Shown in pieces: positions 9,549 to 21,340 of a stretch of DNA of 64,000 nucleotides. Made by a program: the position numbers and the translations under genes. The first letter of the stretch is position 1, and each line of letters starts with the position of its first letter. The stretch lies in assembly GCA_907165135.1 (NCBI GenBank), contig OU015567.1:129001-193000 (forward strand). The letters are read 5' to 3'. Below the pieces are notes generated by a model. It had not been told where the DNA came from and searched no databases. It was given only the letters and a program-made list of their open reading frames with translations. This stretch comes from Oikopleura dioica (taxonomy: Eukaryota > Chordata > Appendicularia > Copelata > Oikopleuridae).

Positions 9549-12500
9549 AGGACAAATTTGGTTTCGAAGAAGGACAAGATATGCTTGATGCGATTGTTGA
9601 AAAACAGAAGAAAGAAATCGCCTTTTCGACATCTTTCGACGTTGTTTTTTTCAAATTAAAACTAAATAGAAACGTTTTAAGAAATTCGAAGCGTTTTGTC
9701 TGCCACATCCGGGAAAAATGAAGAATTTTGATGGCAACTTAAACTCACTCGACGAAGAGTTTCTCGAATATCTCAAGTCTTTGATAACTCAAATCATTGA
9801 GAATGTGCCAGCAAAGAAGAGTCTGGGAAACGAGGAGCTGAAAATTTCTGAAATTTTTGACTATTTCAGAAGCTATGCAAAAATATTCGAGAGCGGAAAA
9901 ATGCCAAAAGTAGAAACAGTTCTTGAGACAAGGTTAGAAATATTTGTGAAAAACCCGGTTTAAGTGTGTCCTTTTCTAACTCTGCCATTAACAAATTTAC
10001 AAGCGCGTAGCTTTTTTAAAACAACAAGCCCTTTCAATGCTTTTTAAGGAACCCCACCCCCCCCGTCAACAATTTTCCTCGAAAAATCTAAAATTTCAAA
10101 AAGCCATATTCTGGCTTCTTAGCGTGCCTGAAAGTTCAATTTATCGTAAAAACTTGTTCAGAGCACTTCTTGACCAATAAAGATCCAAAATTTTAGCAAT
10201 CTTGGGACTTTTTCGTCATTTATCGTCATAAAGTCCGATTTTCAAACGCGATTTTGAGGGTGTTAGAGTCGAGATAGACCCCCAAAAAATGAAGCCTTAA
10301 AATCGTTTTTTGATACGTAGAATCCATTTCCGGGGTCAAAATTTTGAAATTCCGAAATTTGATTTTTCGAAAATTGTTGACGGGGGTAAGGGTCCTTAAG
10401 AAAAAGAAAACATAAAGAATTCTCAAAAATATTTTTGGTTTTATAAAATTTTCAAATCGATCTCACGCTTTAAACAAAAGGTTAAATAAATAACCCTTAA
10501 CCACTCAATAACCCCTCAAACCCCACGGGGGAGGAGTGTCCTCTAAAAAATGTTTTTAATTTAAGCGCGAAAACCGATTTCAAAATACAATTGGAGCAGG
10601 CAAAAAATCACGTGGACAGCCTCATTGAGGAAAATTGCTCTGATGATTTTCTTGATTTCTCTTCTATTCAAGGGTGATATTTTTAATTGTTAATTTATCA
10701 AATAAAATATTGTAGACCGCTTTTTGAGAAAAACGAAAATCGCAAATTCTTCCTTCCTGAAAAATTCAAGGGACGATTCAGAGCAGAAATCAACGAATAT
10801 ATTATGAAGAGAATAGACGAAAAATTAAAGAATATGAAACAATTAAGAGATAACGAGCTAAAAACCGTCGAAGAAGAGAAAGAAGGGCTCGAAGAAGAGA
10901 AAAAAGAGCTTGAAGAAGAGATTGCGAATCTGGAAGAAAAGAATGATGAACTTGAAGATAGAGTCGAATCAAAAAATTTAACGATTGAGACGCTTCGAAA
11001 ATCCCTTTCACAAGTGGAATCCGAATTAAAAGAAGAAAGAACATACGAGGAAGTTCTTTTCACCAATTCTGAGCGTTTACAGGGCCTTGGTATAATAAAA
11101 TAGTTGATACAGCAATGAAACTAATTTAGGTTTTTACTTTGGTAAAGATGACGCCGAAACTCGACAGAGTCTCTCAAGCGAATCTCATTCGACAATCGCT
11201 AAGCATGTGAAAAATGGTCTGCGTCAAATCAATGTCAAAGTATGTTTTGAGTTTTTTAATTAAAATCAAACTCTTTCAAGTTTCATTTTCAATCATCTTA
11301 CGACAATACGATCAATGGACTTCGAATAAGAAGCCCAAAACAGGGAGAAGATGGATCAATTTGGTATCTGTACATTACAAACAGCAATGGTGAAAATTAT
11401 CAAATTTCTTTTTATCATTAATAAAGGCTCCTCAAAATTCCGAGCAATCGCCGAAAACATAGATCCCGAAACCGGAAAAGTGACTAGCAAAACAGACGAG
11501 ATCTACAGCTCTGGTGAAAACGAACAATGCGTGACAACTCCTTTTGTTGGACCTGCTGGATATATCAGATGGAACATTCAGCTTTTTGCCAGATTAGAAA
11601 ATGCAGTCTCGAATCTTCAATCTGAGCTGAAGGAAACAAAAACATTTAGCACAGTTTCATTCTCAAATTCGAACAGCTTAAAGGGTCTCGGTGGGGAATT
11701 CTACATGATATTTGTTGAAAATATATTTCAGGGTTTTATTTTGGCTAAGATGACAACAAAACTCGTAACTCACTCTCAAGCAATCATCATTCGGCGATCG
11801 CTATGCACGTCAAAAATGGTCTTCGTCAGATAAATCTCAAGGTAAGATATGAGCTGGAATTTAAAATCGAATCTTTCAAGTTTCATTTTCATTCATCTTA
11901 CGACGAGACGATCAATGGACTTCGAATCAGAAGCCCTAAAAAGGGAGGTGGATCAACTTGCTATCTGTACATTACAAACAGCAATGGTAAGAATTCTCGA
12001 TTTTCTTTATTCGTAAAAATTAAGGCTCGTCAAAATTCCGAGCAATCGCTGAAAATATCAGTCAAAAAACTGGAAATGTAACAAACAAAACAGACGAGAT
12101 CTACAGCTCTGGCGGAAGCGAACAATGCGTTTCAACTCCTTTTGTTGGACCTGCTGGATTTATAAGATGGAACATTCAGCTTTTTGCCAGATTAGACAGC
12201 TCGATTTCAAGCCTCGAAGCGGAATTAAAAGAAGCGAGGACTTTCAACAAAGTTTATTTTTGCAATTCAGATAGCTTGAAGGGACTCGGTTAGCTCTATT
12301 TGAAAATCCTGATTTATTCATCTTTGAAGGATTTTATTATGGAAAGGATGATAATGATACAAGAGCGAAGCTAACTCATAACACAACAGATTCAAATGGA
12401 AAAACGTTCAAGAACGTCAAATTCTGCCATTCGACGATTGCTGAAAAAGTCAAGAATGGCCTCCGACAGATTAATTTAAAAGTTAGTTAGCGATCTTCCG

Positions 12501-12832
12501 AGTATAAACTAAAAACCATTTTAGTTCCATTTTAACGAGTCATACGATCGAACCTGCAATGGACTGAGAATAAGATGCCCAAAAATGCAGATTCCTCAAC
12601 TTATTATCTTTACATAACAAATAGCAATGGTAGCGTCCTTTGATTTTCTTTTTTGTATATTTTAGGATCTTCTAAATTTCGTGCAGTCGCAGAAAATATC
12701 AGACCGGATAACGGAAATGTGACAAATAAAACAGAAGAAATTTACAGTTCTGGTGAAAGTGAACATTCTGTTTCAACTCCATTTGTCAGTCCAGGTGGTT
12801 TTATTCGCTGGAATATTCAATTTCTTTTCTGA
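9549..12832 (+). CDS. atlastin/GBP-like GTPase C-terminal half with coiled coil and three tandem modules
   Basis: Exons: 9549-9640, 9670-9932, 10566-10673, 10716-11089, 11130-11239, 11281-11389, 11427-11690, 11750-11841, 11881-11986, 12025-12288, 12330-12481, 12525-12629 and 12666-12832. All introns are GT-AG. The first two exons carry the end of an atlastin/RHD3-type GTPase domain (CLPHPGK, FDGNL..LDEEF, then ISEIFDYFRSYAKIFESG), followed by a helical part and a Glu/Lys coiled coil (about 10830-11040). Then come three copies of a 160-aa module (FYFGKDD..., NGLRI.SP, LYITNSNG, FRA.AENI, IYSSGE, IRWNIQ). The P-loop part of the GTPase is not found upstream. In module 2 a Lys codon is TAA; splicing 18 bases later, at the AG in that TAAG, restores the frame. 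Exon 12525-12629 is one base short. Partial gene or pseudogene; the modules are not recognised. Confidence 0.65.
10044..10399. mobile_element. TTAA-flanked MITE, family 1, in an intron
   Basis: TTAA at both ends, CCCGTCAACAATTTTCCTCG at the left and TTGACGGGGGTAAGGGTCC at the right, interior as in the other family-1 copies but inverse in orientation. It makes up most of the third intron (9933-10565) of the GTPase-like gene. Confidence 0.75.
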
Positions 12833-13406
12833 ATATTTTTGTCAATAAAACTTTTGCCTCAAATTTGTATTAAATCTTTGTAAATACAAATTTATTAGAC
12901 TAAAAATTAATTTTTATTAAATTATAAATTTAAGATTATTTTTTACTTTAATTCTTAATTAAAAAAATAGTTTAAATTTTTAAATATTTTTTGATAAATT
13001 TTAATAAACTAAAAAAGTCTTCTTTATAATTTTTATAATTTTTTTTGTAATGATTTAAGTTGAACTTAAAATAATAAAATTTTTATTCGAAATTTAAATT
13101 TGTATTAAATCTTTTTAAATATTCAATTTCTTATCTAAATATTTTTAATAAAATTTATATCTCATTCTCTAAAGGTCAAAGCAAAGCTGCATAATTGATT
13201 GTTCTTGCGACTGTGGAAAGAGAGAGTCACATTCTAACTGCAGGTGCGCAAGGTCGCTTATCAAACATTCAGAACGAGTGGAATAGAGAGTTGTGTTCTG
13301 AAAGTCGCGCAAGCCGCCAATTTGCTCAGCCAGTTAATAAATTATCAAAGCAGAAAAAAAGAGTATTTAAAAAGCGGGCAAGTTCGCTTTCTCGCAGATC
13401 CAAAAA
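12833..13406. other. AT-rich 3' and 5' untranslated / intergenic sequence
   Basis: AATAAA at 12843 fits a polyadenylation signal for the preceding gene. About 300 bp of very AT-rich DNA follow, then a GC-richer stretch (13180-13400) with stops in the frame of the next gene, likely its 5' untranslated region. Confidence 0.45.
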
Positions 13407-16400
13407 ATGAACGACAAAGTCAAAGTATGCCCATTTAAGTTTTGTTTTCTTTAATTGAATTTTAAGTTTGCCGAGGGCTTCAAAGATGTCCAAGAGAGTT
13501 TCTACAGCATGTCGGCGGCGTTGCAGGTGTCGGAAGAAAAACTCGCTCGATCGCTGGAACGAGAAGCGACGCTCGAAAAGGAGCTCGAAACTCTGGCAGG
13601 GGAGCAGCAGCGAACGCTCGAAAAGTATCACGAGTTGAAGGAAAAATATGCAGGTACGGGAGTCACTGTTCGTTTGAAGCCGGAAAAAGAACGAATAATA
13701 TTTAAGGACTCCCCCCGTCAACAATTTTCGAAAAATCGATTTTCGGAATTTCAAAATTTTGACCCCATAATTGGATTCTACGGGTCAAAAAACGACTTCA
13801 ATTTTCGGGGATCTATCTCGACTCTAACACCCTCAAATTCGCGTTTGAAAATTGGACTTTTCGACGAAAAATGGCGAAAAGGAGTCAATTTTGCTAAAAA
13901 TTTAAGATTATTATTGGTAACAAATTACTCTGAGAAGCCAAAATATGGCTGTTTTGAAATTTTCGATTTTTTGAGAAAAATTGTTGACGGGGGTCCCTAA
14001 CCTGTGTTGTATTCAATTCAACCAATTTTTATCCAAGATTGTATAAAAACTCAAAGCTCGCTAAATGTCCGAATTTTTACAAATCAAAAATTTTTACCCG
14101 CCAGCTTCGCCGCAAGTAAGGCTTTAGAAGCCAACAAAAGCTTTAGACATGAAGGGCAAGCTTCGAAGCGTCATGACGATGGATCTTTCGGCGACGCCGA
14201 TGCCGACCAAAATCGAGGTCAAAAAAGTCGTCGAGACGGAGATTTGCGAAAACTCGCCGACGCCGACTGAAGACGGCCGAAAATCTGTGGCGAAGAAGGA
14301 GTCGCGGCCTTCCAGTGGAAAGGGGCGCAAATCGGTTACTCCGGAAAAGACGAAGAAGGAGTCCAGACGAGAAAGTGTTTCAAATGAAGAATTGAAGAAG
14401 AAAGAGGTAAATTTGTGGCTCGAAAATTTAGGAAAATCGAAATTTTGACAATTTTGGAACAATCGCCAAAAATCCCCATATTTTTAGCAAAATTAATTAG
14501 CAAAAATTTTGACAAAAAATCGACAAAAACTTTAATACAGTATGTTTCCATTTTTCCGGACTAATTTCGTCCCCAGATTTTCAAAAAATGTCCGGAAAAT
14601 TGGGTCACCTGCCAAAAATGCATGTCCCGCCAAATATACTTAAATTTTTTTCGAGAAAAAGGCATTTCTCAGTCAAGAAGTCGATTTTCCGCGAAGTAAA
14701 CTTCTAGCTTCCAGAAATTGATGGAATCCTCGCCAACAAGCTTAACTAGCCCCTATATCTGGTACTCTCAGGATAGGGGACCGTAACTTCTAGTATCCCG
14801 GGTCAGTGGTAATAAAACCCATACTGGGTTGTAGAGTAGGCTCTGACGATTCAGAATATCAAAAAACCATCGTTAGGCCCACTCTGGAGGGCGCTAGAGG
14901 CTCTAGAACTTAAGGAAGATGGCCGAAAATCGGCACTCTTGGTCCCAAAAAGTACGAAACTGTTATTTCCTTCGACTGAAATACGTTTAAGGACGTTTTA
15001 AACCGATATTAATATATGAAAAAGTATTTTGGGGTGATTGAAGTTCACTTGAGGTCATATTTTACAAAAAAAAAGAGATTTTCTTGGGAACTCACCCCGG
15101 AATATCTCATATGATCCAGAAATACTTTTCTTACATATTTTTATCGATAAAAACGTTTTTCAGTCGAAGGAAAAACGTTTTTTCAGTCGAAGGAAATAAC
15201 AGTTCTCTACAACCCAGTATGGTTTAATGGGGACCAATCTTATTTGATGCCGATTTTCGGCCATCATTTGATCCATCGAAATCCGAGTTCTAGAGCACTC
15301 TAGCAGCCTATCCTCTAATTCAGAGTGTAGAGCAGGCTCCATTCTACCAGAATCTGATCAGAAGTTGTGAACAGGGGCTCTAGTGAGAACCAGCGCCTGA
15401 AGAAGCTCAAAAATTGGGCAAAATATGGCTCGTGAATCAGACTCAGATTTCGCCTCAATTTTTCATCGTTTTTCGAGCTTCTTCGGGCGATAGTTCTCAC
15501 AAGAGCCTCTGTTCACAACCCAGTATGGGCTCTATTAGTGCTCCACAGACCCGGATTTCGATACTAGAAGTCCCCACGGTCCCTTATCCTGAGAGTACCA
15601 GAAATTTGGCCCTTCGGAAGGCCAAAAGTGCCCCAGGGCATATGTTAAACCCCTGACTATAAATAGTCAAAATGATCCCCAGCTTCTGGGCTTTCTAAAA
15701 CTGTATTATACTCCCTCCCTACTAAGCCCAAAAAAGCTCATTTTTCATCGAGTTTCCCTACTTATAATCGGAAAAGTGTCCGGAAAAATGGACTCCGGAA
15801 AAATGGAAACAAACTGTAATATAACTTGATAGGAACAGCCGAAATCACCCAAGAAATCAAGCCCTGCATCTCGACCGATTTCGCGAGCAAAAGAGCAGCA
15901 AAACGAAGAAAAATCAAAAACGACTTCTCGTCCAAGTTCTGGAAAGATAAAAGAAGCCGAAAAATCAGCGAAATCAAGCCGACCAACATCGAGCGCCTCA
16001 AAAGCTCCCGAAATCAAGGAAGAAAAAGTTGAAGAGCAAAAAGCTGAAAAAGAGGAAATTCCAGCTACTCCTCGACCAAGCATGGTTCAGGACAGAAATG
16101 AATCGGGAGGGGACGCCGTCGAGGAAAAGAAAAATGAAGATGATGGAGTAGAAAAAGTTGAGGAAGAAAAGAAGGAAGAGAAGGCTGAGGAAGTTAAAGA
16201 AGAAGCCAACGAAGTGGACACGGAAATAATCGGCCCAAGGGTAAGTCATTTTAAATTTTCAAAAAGGAGATGAATTGTTATCGCTTTGCATAGTCATCTA
16301 GGGCACTAAAACAGTACATCGGTAATTATTAATCGCTGGGTTAAGTGTACCCTCTGGGGCATTGTCGGGTAGCCATCCTTGAGGTACGCTTTTTTCAGTA

Positions 16401-17287
16401 ATAAACACTTTGTCTCCCACAAAAACTCTTGTCGGAATGGCTTTTTCGAGCCTTTTAAAAGCAAGAAAAACCTCAAGCTGGTGAAATTTTGATTCAAAAT
16501 CAGCTGGAATCAGAGGATTTTAAAAATAACGCAGGATGGACTCTTCCTGCTTAGAATTATTGAAAAATCAGCTGCTAGCAGAGGATTTTCAGATTTATTT
16601 TGCTTGCATTTGGTTTTCGTCAAGTTTAAGGAAAAATGTTAAAAACGGTCTTACAAGCAATTATATAACCAGGGGGGTCCTTTAAAATACGACCTTCGTC
16701 CTAGGGGGGGGGGGTTGGGTAGGAGAATGGCGTTCCTGAAATTAGGAACGGCTCCTAAAATTAGGAACGCCATTCTCTCATCCCCTCCTGGGGTCCCTAA
16801 AATATTACCAATTCAATGGAAAAGCGTCCCCTACAATATGATCAGACCGTGTTCTTGGGCCCCCTAAAATATGAATTCAAGCTCACGTACTGTACGAGAA
16901 TCGTCAACGGGCAAATCAGAGAACGCGGATGCGCCAAGTGAGATTCTGTGTCCTTGACTTTGGATGCATATTTAAGGGGACCCCCAGAACACGATTTGAT
17001 CATATTTTAGGTGCCGCTTTCCCAACGAGTTAACAATATTTTAGGGACTCCATAGACCAAGATTTGGTCGTATTTTAGAGGGCTGCCCTGGTATATTGTA
17101 TTCCCTTGAAGAAATTTTCAAATCTTTAAAAAAGATAATTAATAATTATTAATTATGAGTCATAATTATCAAGTAAAGCTGTCAAGTCCTTTTCTAGCCA
17201 AACAAAAACGTCAAATAATTTCGGTAGGATTCGACTTCTGAAGAAGCTGAGAACGATGTGGGAAAGGAGTCAATGTCTGCTGAGTAA
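13407..17287 (+). CDS. coiled-coil and disordered Lys/Glu-rich protein
   Basis: Five exons (13407-13424, 13467-13653, 14147-14406, 15839-16240, 17228-17287), all GT-AG with matching phases, give 308 aa. The N-terminus (MNDKVK then FAEGFKDVQESF) leads into a heptad-rich coiled coil to about residue 70. The rest is low-complexity: Ser/Lys/Pro segments (GRKSVTPEKTKKESRRES, SRPSSGK, SRPTSSAS) and a final Glu/Lys-rich region ending MSAE. No catalytic domain or membrane segment is visible, so a structural or scaffold role is likely but unproven. Three of the four introns contain transposon or inverted-repeat DNA. I do not recognise the family. Confidence 0.75.
13702..14000. mobile_element. TTAA-type MITE, family 1, in an intron
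   Basis: Starts TTAAGGACTCCCCCCGTCAA and ends TTGACGGGGGTCCCTAA, i.e. the right TTAA has changed to CTAA. The interior matches the family (GGATTCTACGGGTCAAAAAA). Inside the second intron of the coiled-coil gene. Confidence 0.75.
14536..15818. mobile_element. Tc1/mariner-like non-autonomous element, 1.3 kb
   Basis: TA dinucleotides flank inverted ends CAGTATGTTTCCATTTTTCC and, at the right, GGAAAAATGGAAACAAACTG. CAGT ends at a TA target are the signature of the Tc1/mariner superfamily. Inside is a second pair of inverted segments (14745-14900 against 15210-15600, sharing ATACTGGGTTGTAGAG-like and GGTACTCTCAGGAT blocks). No transposase ORF. It fills the third intron of the coiled-coil gene. 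Confidence 0.7.
16670..17100. repeat. two inverted-repeat segments in an intron
   Basis: At 16731-16779 GAGAATGGCGTTCCT is followed by its complement AGGAACGCCATTCTC with ATTTTAGGAAC pairs between. At 16825-16858 and 16982-17012 the block AATATGATCAGACCGTGTTC pairs with GAACACGATTTGATCATATT. Both lie in the last intron of the coiled-coil gene and look like decayed MITEs. Confidence 0.5.
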
Positions 17288-17533
17288 TTTATTCAACACT
17301 CGATGTCGGAGCTTTGCGTGCAAGTGTTGTCCAATCTTCTGAACATTTTTAAATATTCTATTTATTCTACGAAAAGCGCTTTTTGTTGTCAATAAAAAAT
17401 ACAAAAGAAAATTTTCTATTTTTTTTTCGAGAATTCGGTCATGCTTGGTTTATTTTTCCGAAAAAGAACTTGGAAAGAGTGAAGAGAGGAATGCAAATTT
17501 ACGAAGGAAGAAATGAACAGAAAGAAAAGAATT

Positions 17534-20164
17534 TTACTCCTGAGCTTTTTCGGATTCGATGTCTTCTTTTGAAGGGAGACGATCTTTGACGACTGTTTCG
17601 GCGGTTTTGAGCTGCTCTTTGTTGAAAGAAGCGATTGTTTGCATCGTTTTTTCAGCGTTGATTTCTAGAATAAAACGAACGATGAATAATTCTCTTCTCG
17701 TTCTTGCGAGCTGAGATCCGCAAAAAATGGCGCTTTGTCTTTTTTTTAGCCAGGTTCTGAGCAGCCAAAATGAAAATCCGGTCAAATGATAGAAAGCAAA
17801 CCATTTCAATGACTTATTTGATAATGGTGAAGCCACTTCGTTTAAAAAAGACGCTATGCGGCTTTTCTTTAAGGCTGTTCAGAAAATTTTTTTACAAAAT
17901 TTTTAAAGTCAAACTAGATTTTTTTTTTGGCTAATAAACACTGATTAGTCTCAAAAGAGACGTTTCAAGTAGTGAGACGATAATAAATCGTCTCTTCCGA
18001 TATATCTTTCTGCGAAGTGTATTCTCGACATGAATTTTTTAAAAGAATACATTCTAGAACAAAATTTTTGCTTTTCCACCACAATTTTCTGCTGAAATTT
18101 TGAGTCGACAATAACAAATCTGCTCTAGAATTTGTCAAAACCCGGTGAGAGAACAGAGTGAACTGTTCACTGTTCACTCTAGAGTGAACAGAAATTCAAA
18201 ATCTCTGTTCACTGTTCACTCTAAGAGTGAACAGAGAGAACAGTGAACAGTGAACAGCTCACTCTGTTCACTCTGAGTGAACAGCAAATTTCGAACCCTG
18301 CCTGACTGAGATTTTATACACAGGTTGCTGAGCCCAGGGATTCTTTGGAGGGGGTGGGTTGCTTTGTCAGAGAAGCCCCCAGCAGCCCCCTTTCCCATAC
18401 GAGAGCTTGGCAGTCTGTGCAGAAAACCTGGGTCCATGAAAAAAATCTTTAATAAATACGGGTTTAAAAAACGCCGAAATAACCAGCTCAGTATTTTTAG
18501 CTAAAAATCTTCGGGGACCTAACGGGTTTAATTCCCCTTCTTCCAAACAATTGAGAATTTCGCCCGAAAATGCAAAAAAATGAATAATTTCCAAAAGGAT
18601 GTTGTACCTGTCGATGAAGGAAGAACAGATTTTTCTGTTGTTTCTGTCTTTTTCAAAGAAGTTTTGTCAAATTTCTGCACTTCCACAATCGCTTTCGCCT
18701 GAATTCATGAAAAACGAAGAAAAAATAAATCTGCCTACTTCGGAAATAGTGTCTTTTTCAACGACTTTGACGTGATTGAGCTTGGATTTGTCGAAGGCAG
18801 CTGCTCCGATGATCGCTTTTTCTTTGTTCAAAAACTGGTTTTCGACCTTCGTTTCTACTTTTTTCAGCTTTGAGTGGTCGAAGTTTGCTGCTTGCTGAAA
18901 TTTATTTGATTCAAGGAATTATTTCTTGAAATTACAATTTTGGACGATTCTTGAGCGAGAACAGTGGATTCGCTTGTCGTTGTTTTCTTGAGCGCAGTTT
19001 TGTCGAATTGAGCAGCGTCTACCACGCATTTTTCGCGGGTGATGTCTAAAATAAAAGATTTTTTTTCATGAAAGAGGATAAGGCGGAATTTCAAAAATAA
19101 AAAGGGGGGCCACAATTTTTACGAGCGAATTCTTCCCGAGGCCAACAATTACAACGGGTTCAATATTCTTACCTAGGCTCACATAGTATACGGGTTGCAG
19201 ATTCTCGAAATGAATCGAGCGCCCGTGGCTCTTCGTTTTTTTTTCAAAAGTAAATTGGGCCTAACCCATTATAATTGTGGGCCTCGGAAAGAATTTGCGC
19301 GTTAAAATTGTGGGTGAGGTATCTGGAACCGAGAAAAAATTTCGACAAATCATGCGTGGAAATTCTCAACCAATCAGAAGCCCGGATTTGGCAGACCGGC
19401 CAATCAGCAACAGAGTAGCCGCCCACGCAAAATTTGTCGAAATTTTTTTCTCGGTTCCAGACACAATCCCAAATTGTGCTCCCCCTTTCTTATTTGGGTC
19501 GAAGATTCTGTTGATTTTTATTTGACTAGCCATTAGAATTTTTATGATAAATAATAAGAGGATCCTCTTTAAAATTACCTGAGGCAGAAGGAAGAACTGA
19601 CTTTTCGGCGGTTTCGGCTTTTTTCAAAGTATTTTTGTCAAATTTCTCGACCGAGAGGATAGTTTTCGTCTGAAAGGAATAAATGTTCGATTCGGAAACT
19701 CTTGTTTACCTCAGTTAGTGTGTCTTTCTCGAGCGGCTTGACGTGATTCAACTTGGATTTGTCGAAAGCGGCCGCGCTCAAAATCGTCTTTTCTTTCGTC
19801 AAAAAGTTGCTTTCGCTTTTCACCTCAACTTTCTTCAGTTTTGAGTGGTCGAAGTTCGCAGCTTGCTGAAAATTGTTAAATTGGAACTGAAAAAGAAAAG
19901 TACCATTTTGGAAGTTTCCTGGGCGAGAAAAGACGATTCGTTAGTTTCAGTCTTTTTCAAGGAGCATTTGTCGAACTCGGCGCAATCAACGAGGACTCGT
20001 TCGCGGCTCAAATCTAAAAGAAAGCTAGAATCTTTGAAAAATCAAATGATAAATCGTCTTTTACCCTCTGAGCTTGGAAGAACTTGCTTTTCCTCGACGC
20101 TGGTTTTCTTCAAATCTGCTTTTTGAAAAGTGTTGATTTCCGACAAAACGTTTTGCGCGCTCAT
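17534..20164 (-). CDS. multi-repeat thymosin-beta (WH2-type) actin-binding protein
   Basis: Eight exons on the minus strand, all GT-AG and phase-consistent: 20065-20164, 19904-20013, 19710-19865, 19579-19669, 18936-19045, 18739-18894, 18608-18698, 17534-17664 (314 aa). The protein has ten thymosin-beta/WH2-like units, each with an F(D/N/Q)K..LKKT-type core, starting MSAQNVLSEINTFQKADLKK and ending RLPSKEDIESEKAQE. Units 2-5 and 6-9 are a duplicated block: exon lengths 110, 156 and 91 nt recur exactly and the two blocks are closely similar. Thymosin-beta repeat proteins (ciboulot, tetrathymosin) bind actin monomers; that role is inferred here. Cytosolic, no signal peptide. Long introns contain a MITE (19303) and a GTGAACAG repeat (18150). 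Confidence 0.93.
18150..18290. repeat. palindromic GTTCACTGTTCACTCT repeat cluster
   Basis: GTGAACAG and its complement CTGTTCAC alternate at least ten times, in both orientations, producing several overlapping hairpins. It sits in the last intron of the thymosin-beta gene and has no counterpart elsewhere in the window. Confidence 0.8.
19303..19478. mobile_element. MITE family 9, in an intron
   Basis: Ends ATTGTGGGTGAGGTATCTGG and, on the other strand, ATTTGGGATTGTGTCTGG; core with AAATTTGTCG, ATTGG boxes and CGCAAAATTTGTCG as in the other copies. Located in the fourth intron of the thymosin-beta gene. Confidence 0.65.
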
Positions 20165-20920
20165 TTCTTTTCGCTGAATTTATTTTCTCAGTCTGAAAAC
20201 AGAAAATTAGTTGCCTCGCTTTTTAAACGCGGGATCGGCCGGGCCAATTCATCGGCCAGTTCCGCTTCTAGTCATAAAAAATGAAAATGACAGGTTAATT
20301 AATAATGAGCTCGTTTTTTTGAAGAAAAAATTTAGGAAAATAATTTTTTTCTTAAAACATTATTTTTTTAAAGTTCGTGAAAAAAGTTTTTTTTTGATAT
20401 TTTTTCTTATTTGAGCCGTTATCACATGATTCAATCGGAAAAACCCTGCGGAAGCGGATTCAATAGCTTTGCAAATTTACTTAAGTCATGTTCAATATTT
20501 CTCTTCTGCGGAAATTCTCTTGTTCAATTGAGTTTGCTGAAAAGCGGCCTTTGAAATCCCCTTATTTATGATTCTGCTTGGATTGTGAGTAAAGTTTACG
20601 GCGTGGGATTTATAAGGCCAGACGAGCTCGTGAGGAGCGATAATGAGTTAATTGTCTATTCGGTTTTGTCCCGTGGATAATCAGACTTTTTCGCGCATTG
20701 TTGTTTTCACGGAAAGGAATCATGTGATCTTTTCTGATGTTTTTACGAGTCTGAGTATTGTGGGACGGATTAACATTAATTTGAAACCGACAGTCATTAA
20801 TTAATCAATCATAAAACCAATCTTCTCCTGTGAGTCGACTCTCAAAAAGAAAATCTAATAAAAAAGGCTCAAAAATGGGATTTTACGGGACAAACCAACA
20901 AAAGGAAATGTTAAAAAATG
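20165..20920. other. no gene recognised; upstream region of the thymosin gene
   Basis: Promoter/5' region of the minus-strand thymosin gene and intergenic DNA. Short ORFs only, no repeats shared with other places. Confidence 0.35.
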
Positions 20921-21035
20921 AAGTGACAAGCCAGGAAGTACATTTTCGGCAGCCAATAAGATCGCTGTATTTAGCCTAACGGCCAATCAAAACTCGTTTT
21001 CATTAATTTTGCTCCTGGCTCATCAATTTTTTTTA
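20920..21035. repeat. dispersed CCAAT-containing repeat
   Basis: The block TTTTCGGCAGCCAATAAG, then GTATTTAGCCTAACGGCCAAT, is repeated on the opposite strand at 22515-22575 and 23055-23120. These share a palindrome-like arrangement of ATTGG boxes. Termini and target duplication are not resolved. Confidence 0.5.
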
Positions 21036-21340
21036 TTGTTTCTTTTTTTTTGGTTTGACCGCTAATATCAGTCAACGGAAGAACATCAAAAGACAAAAAA
21101 AAAATAATAAAAAAAATAAAATCGAATTCAATTTATTCACGGCCAGCTTCGCTAACTCGGATTGATTTTTGAAATTATCACAAACAGACTGTTAAACGCG
21201 GAATCTTGAGCCAATTTCGTGGAATGCTTGCATGAGTACATCATAATCCCTTCTTGTAGCGTACGCGCTATTTCACATCATTCAAGGCACATTAGCCGAC
21301 CGTCTACGGGCGTTAATTATCACAATTTTAGGACTCATCA

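Noticed and set aside
11690-12629. Several apparent one-base frameshifts in genes, first read as assembly errors
   Set aside because: Nearly all vanish when introns starting GA, GC or GG are allowed (ACADL, protease, sialidase-like, phospholipase-like, XK-related). Only the one-base loss in exon 12525-12629 remains unexplained.
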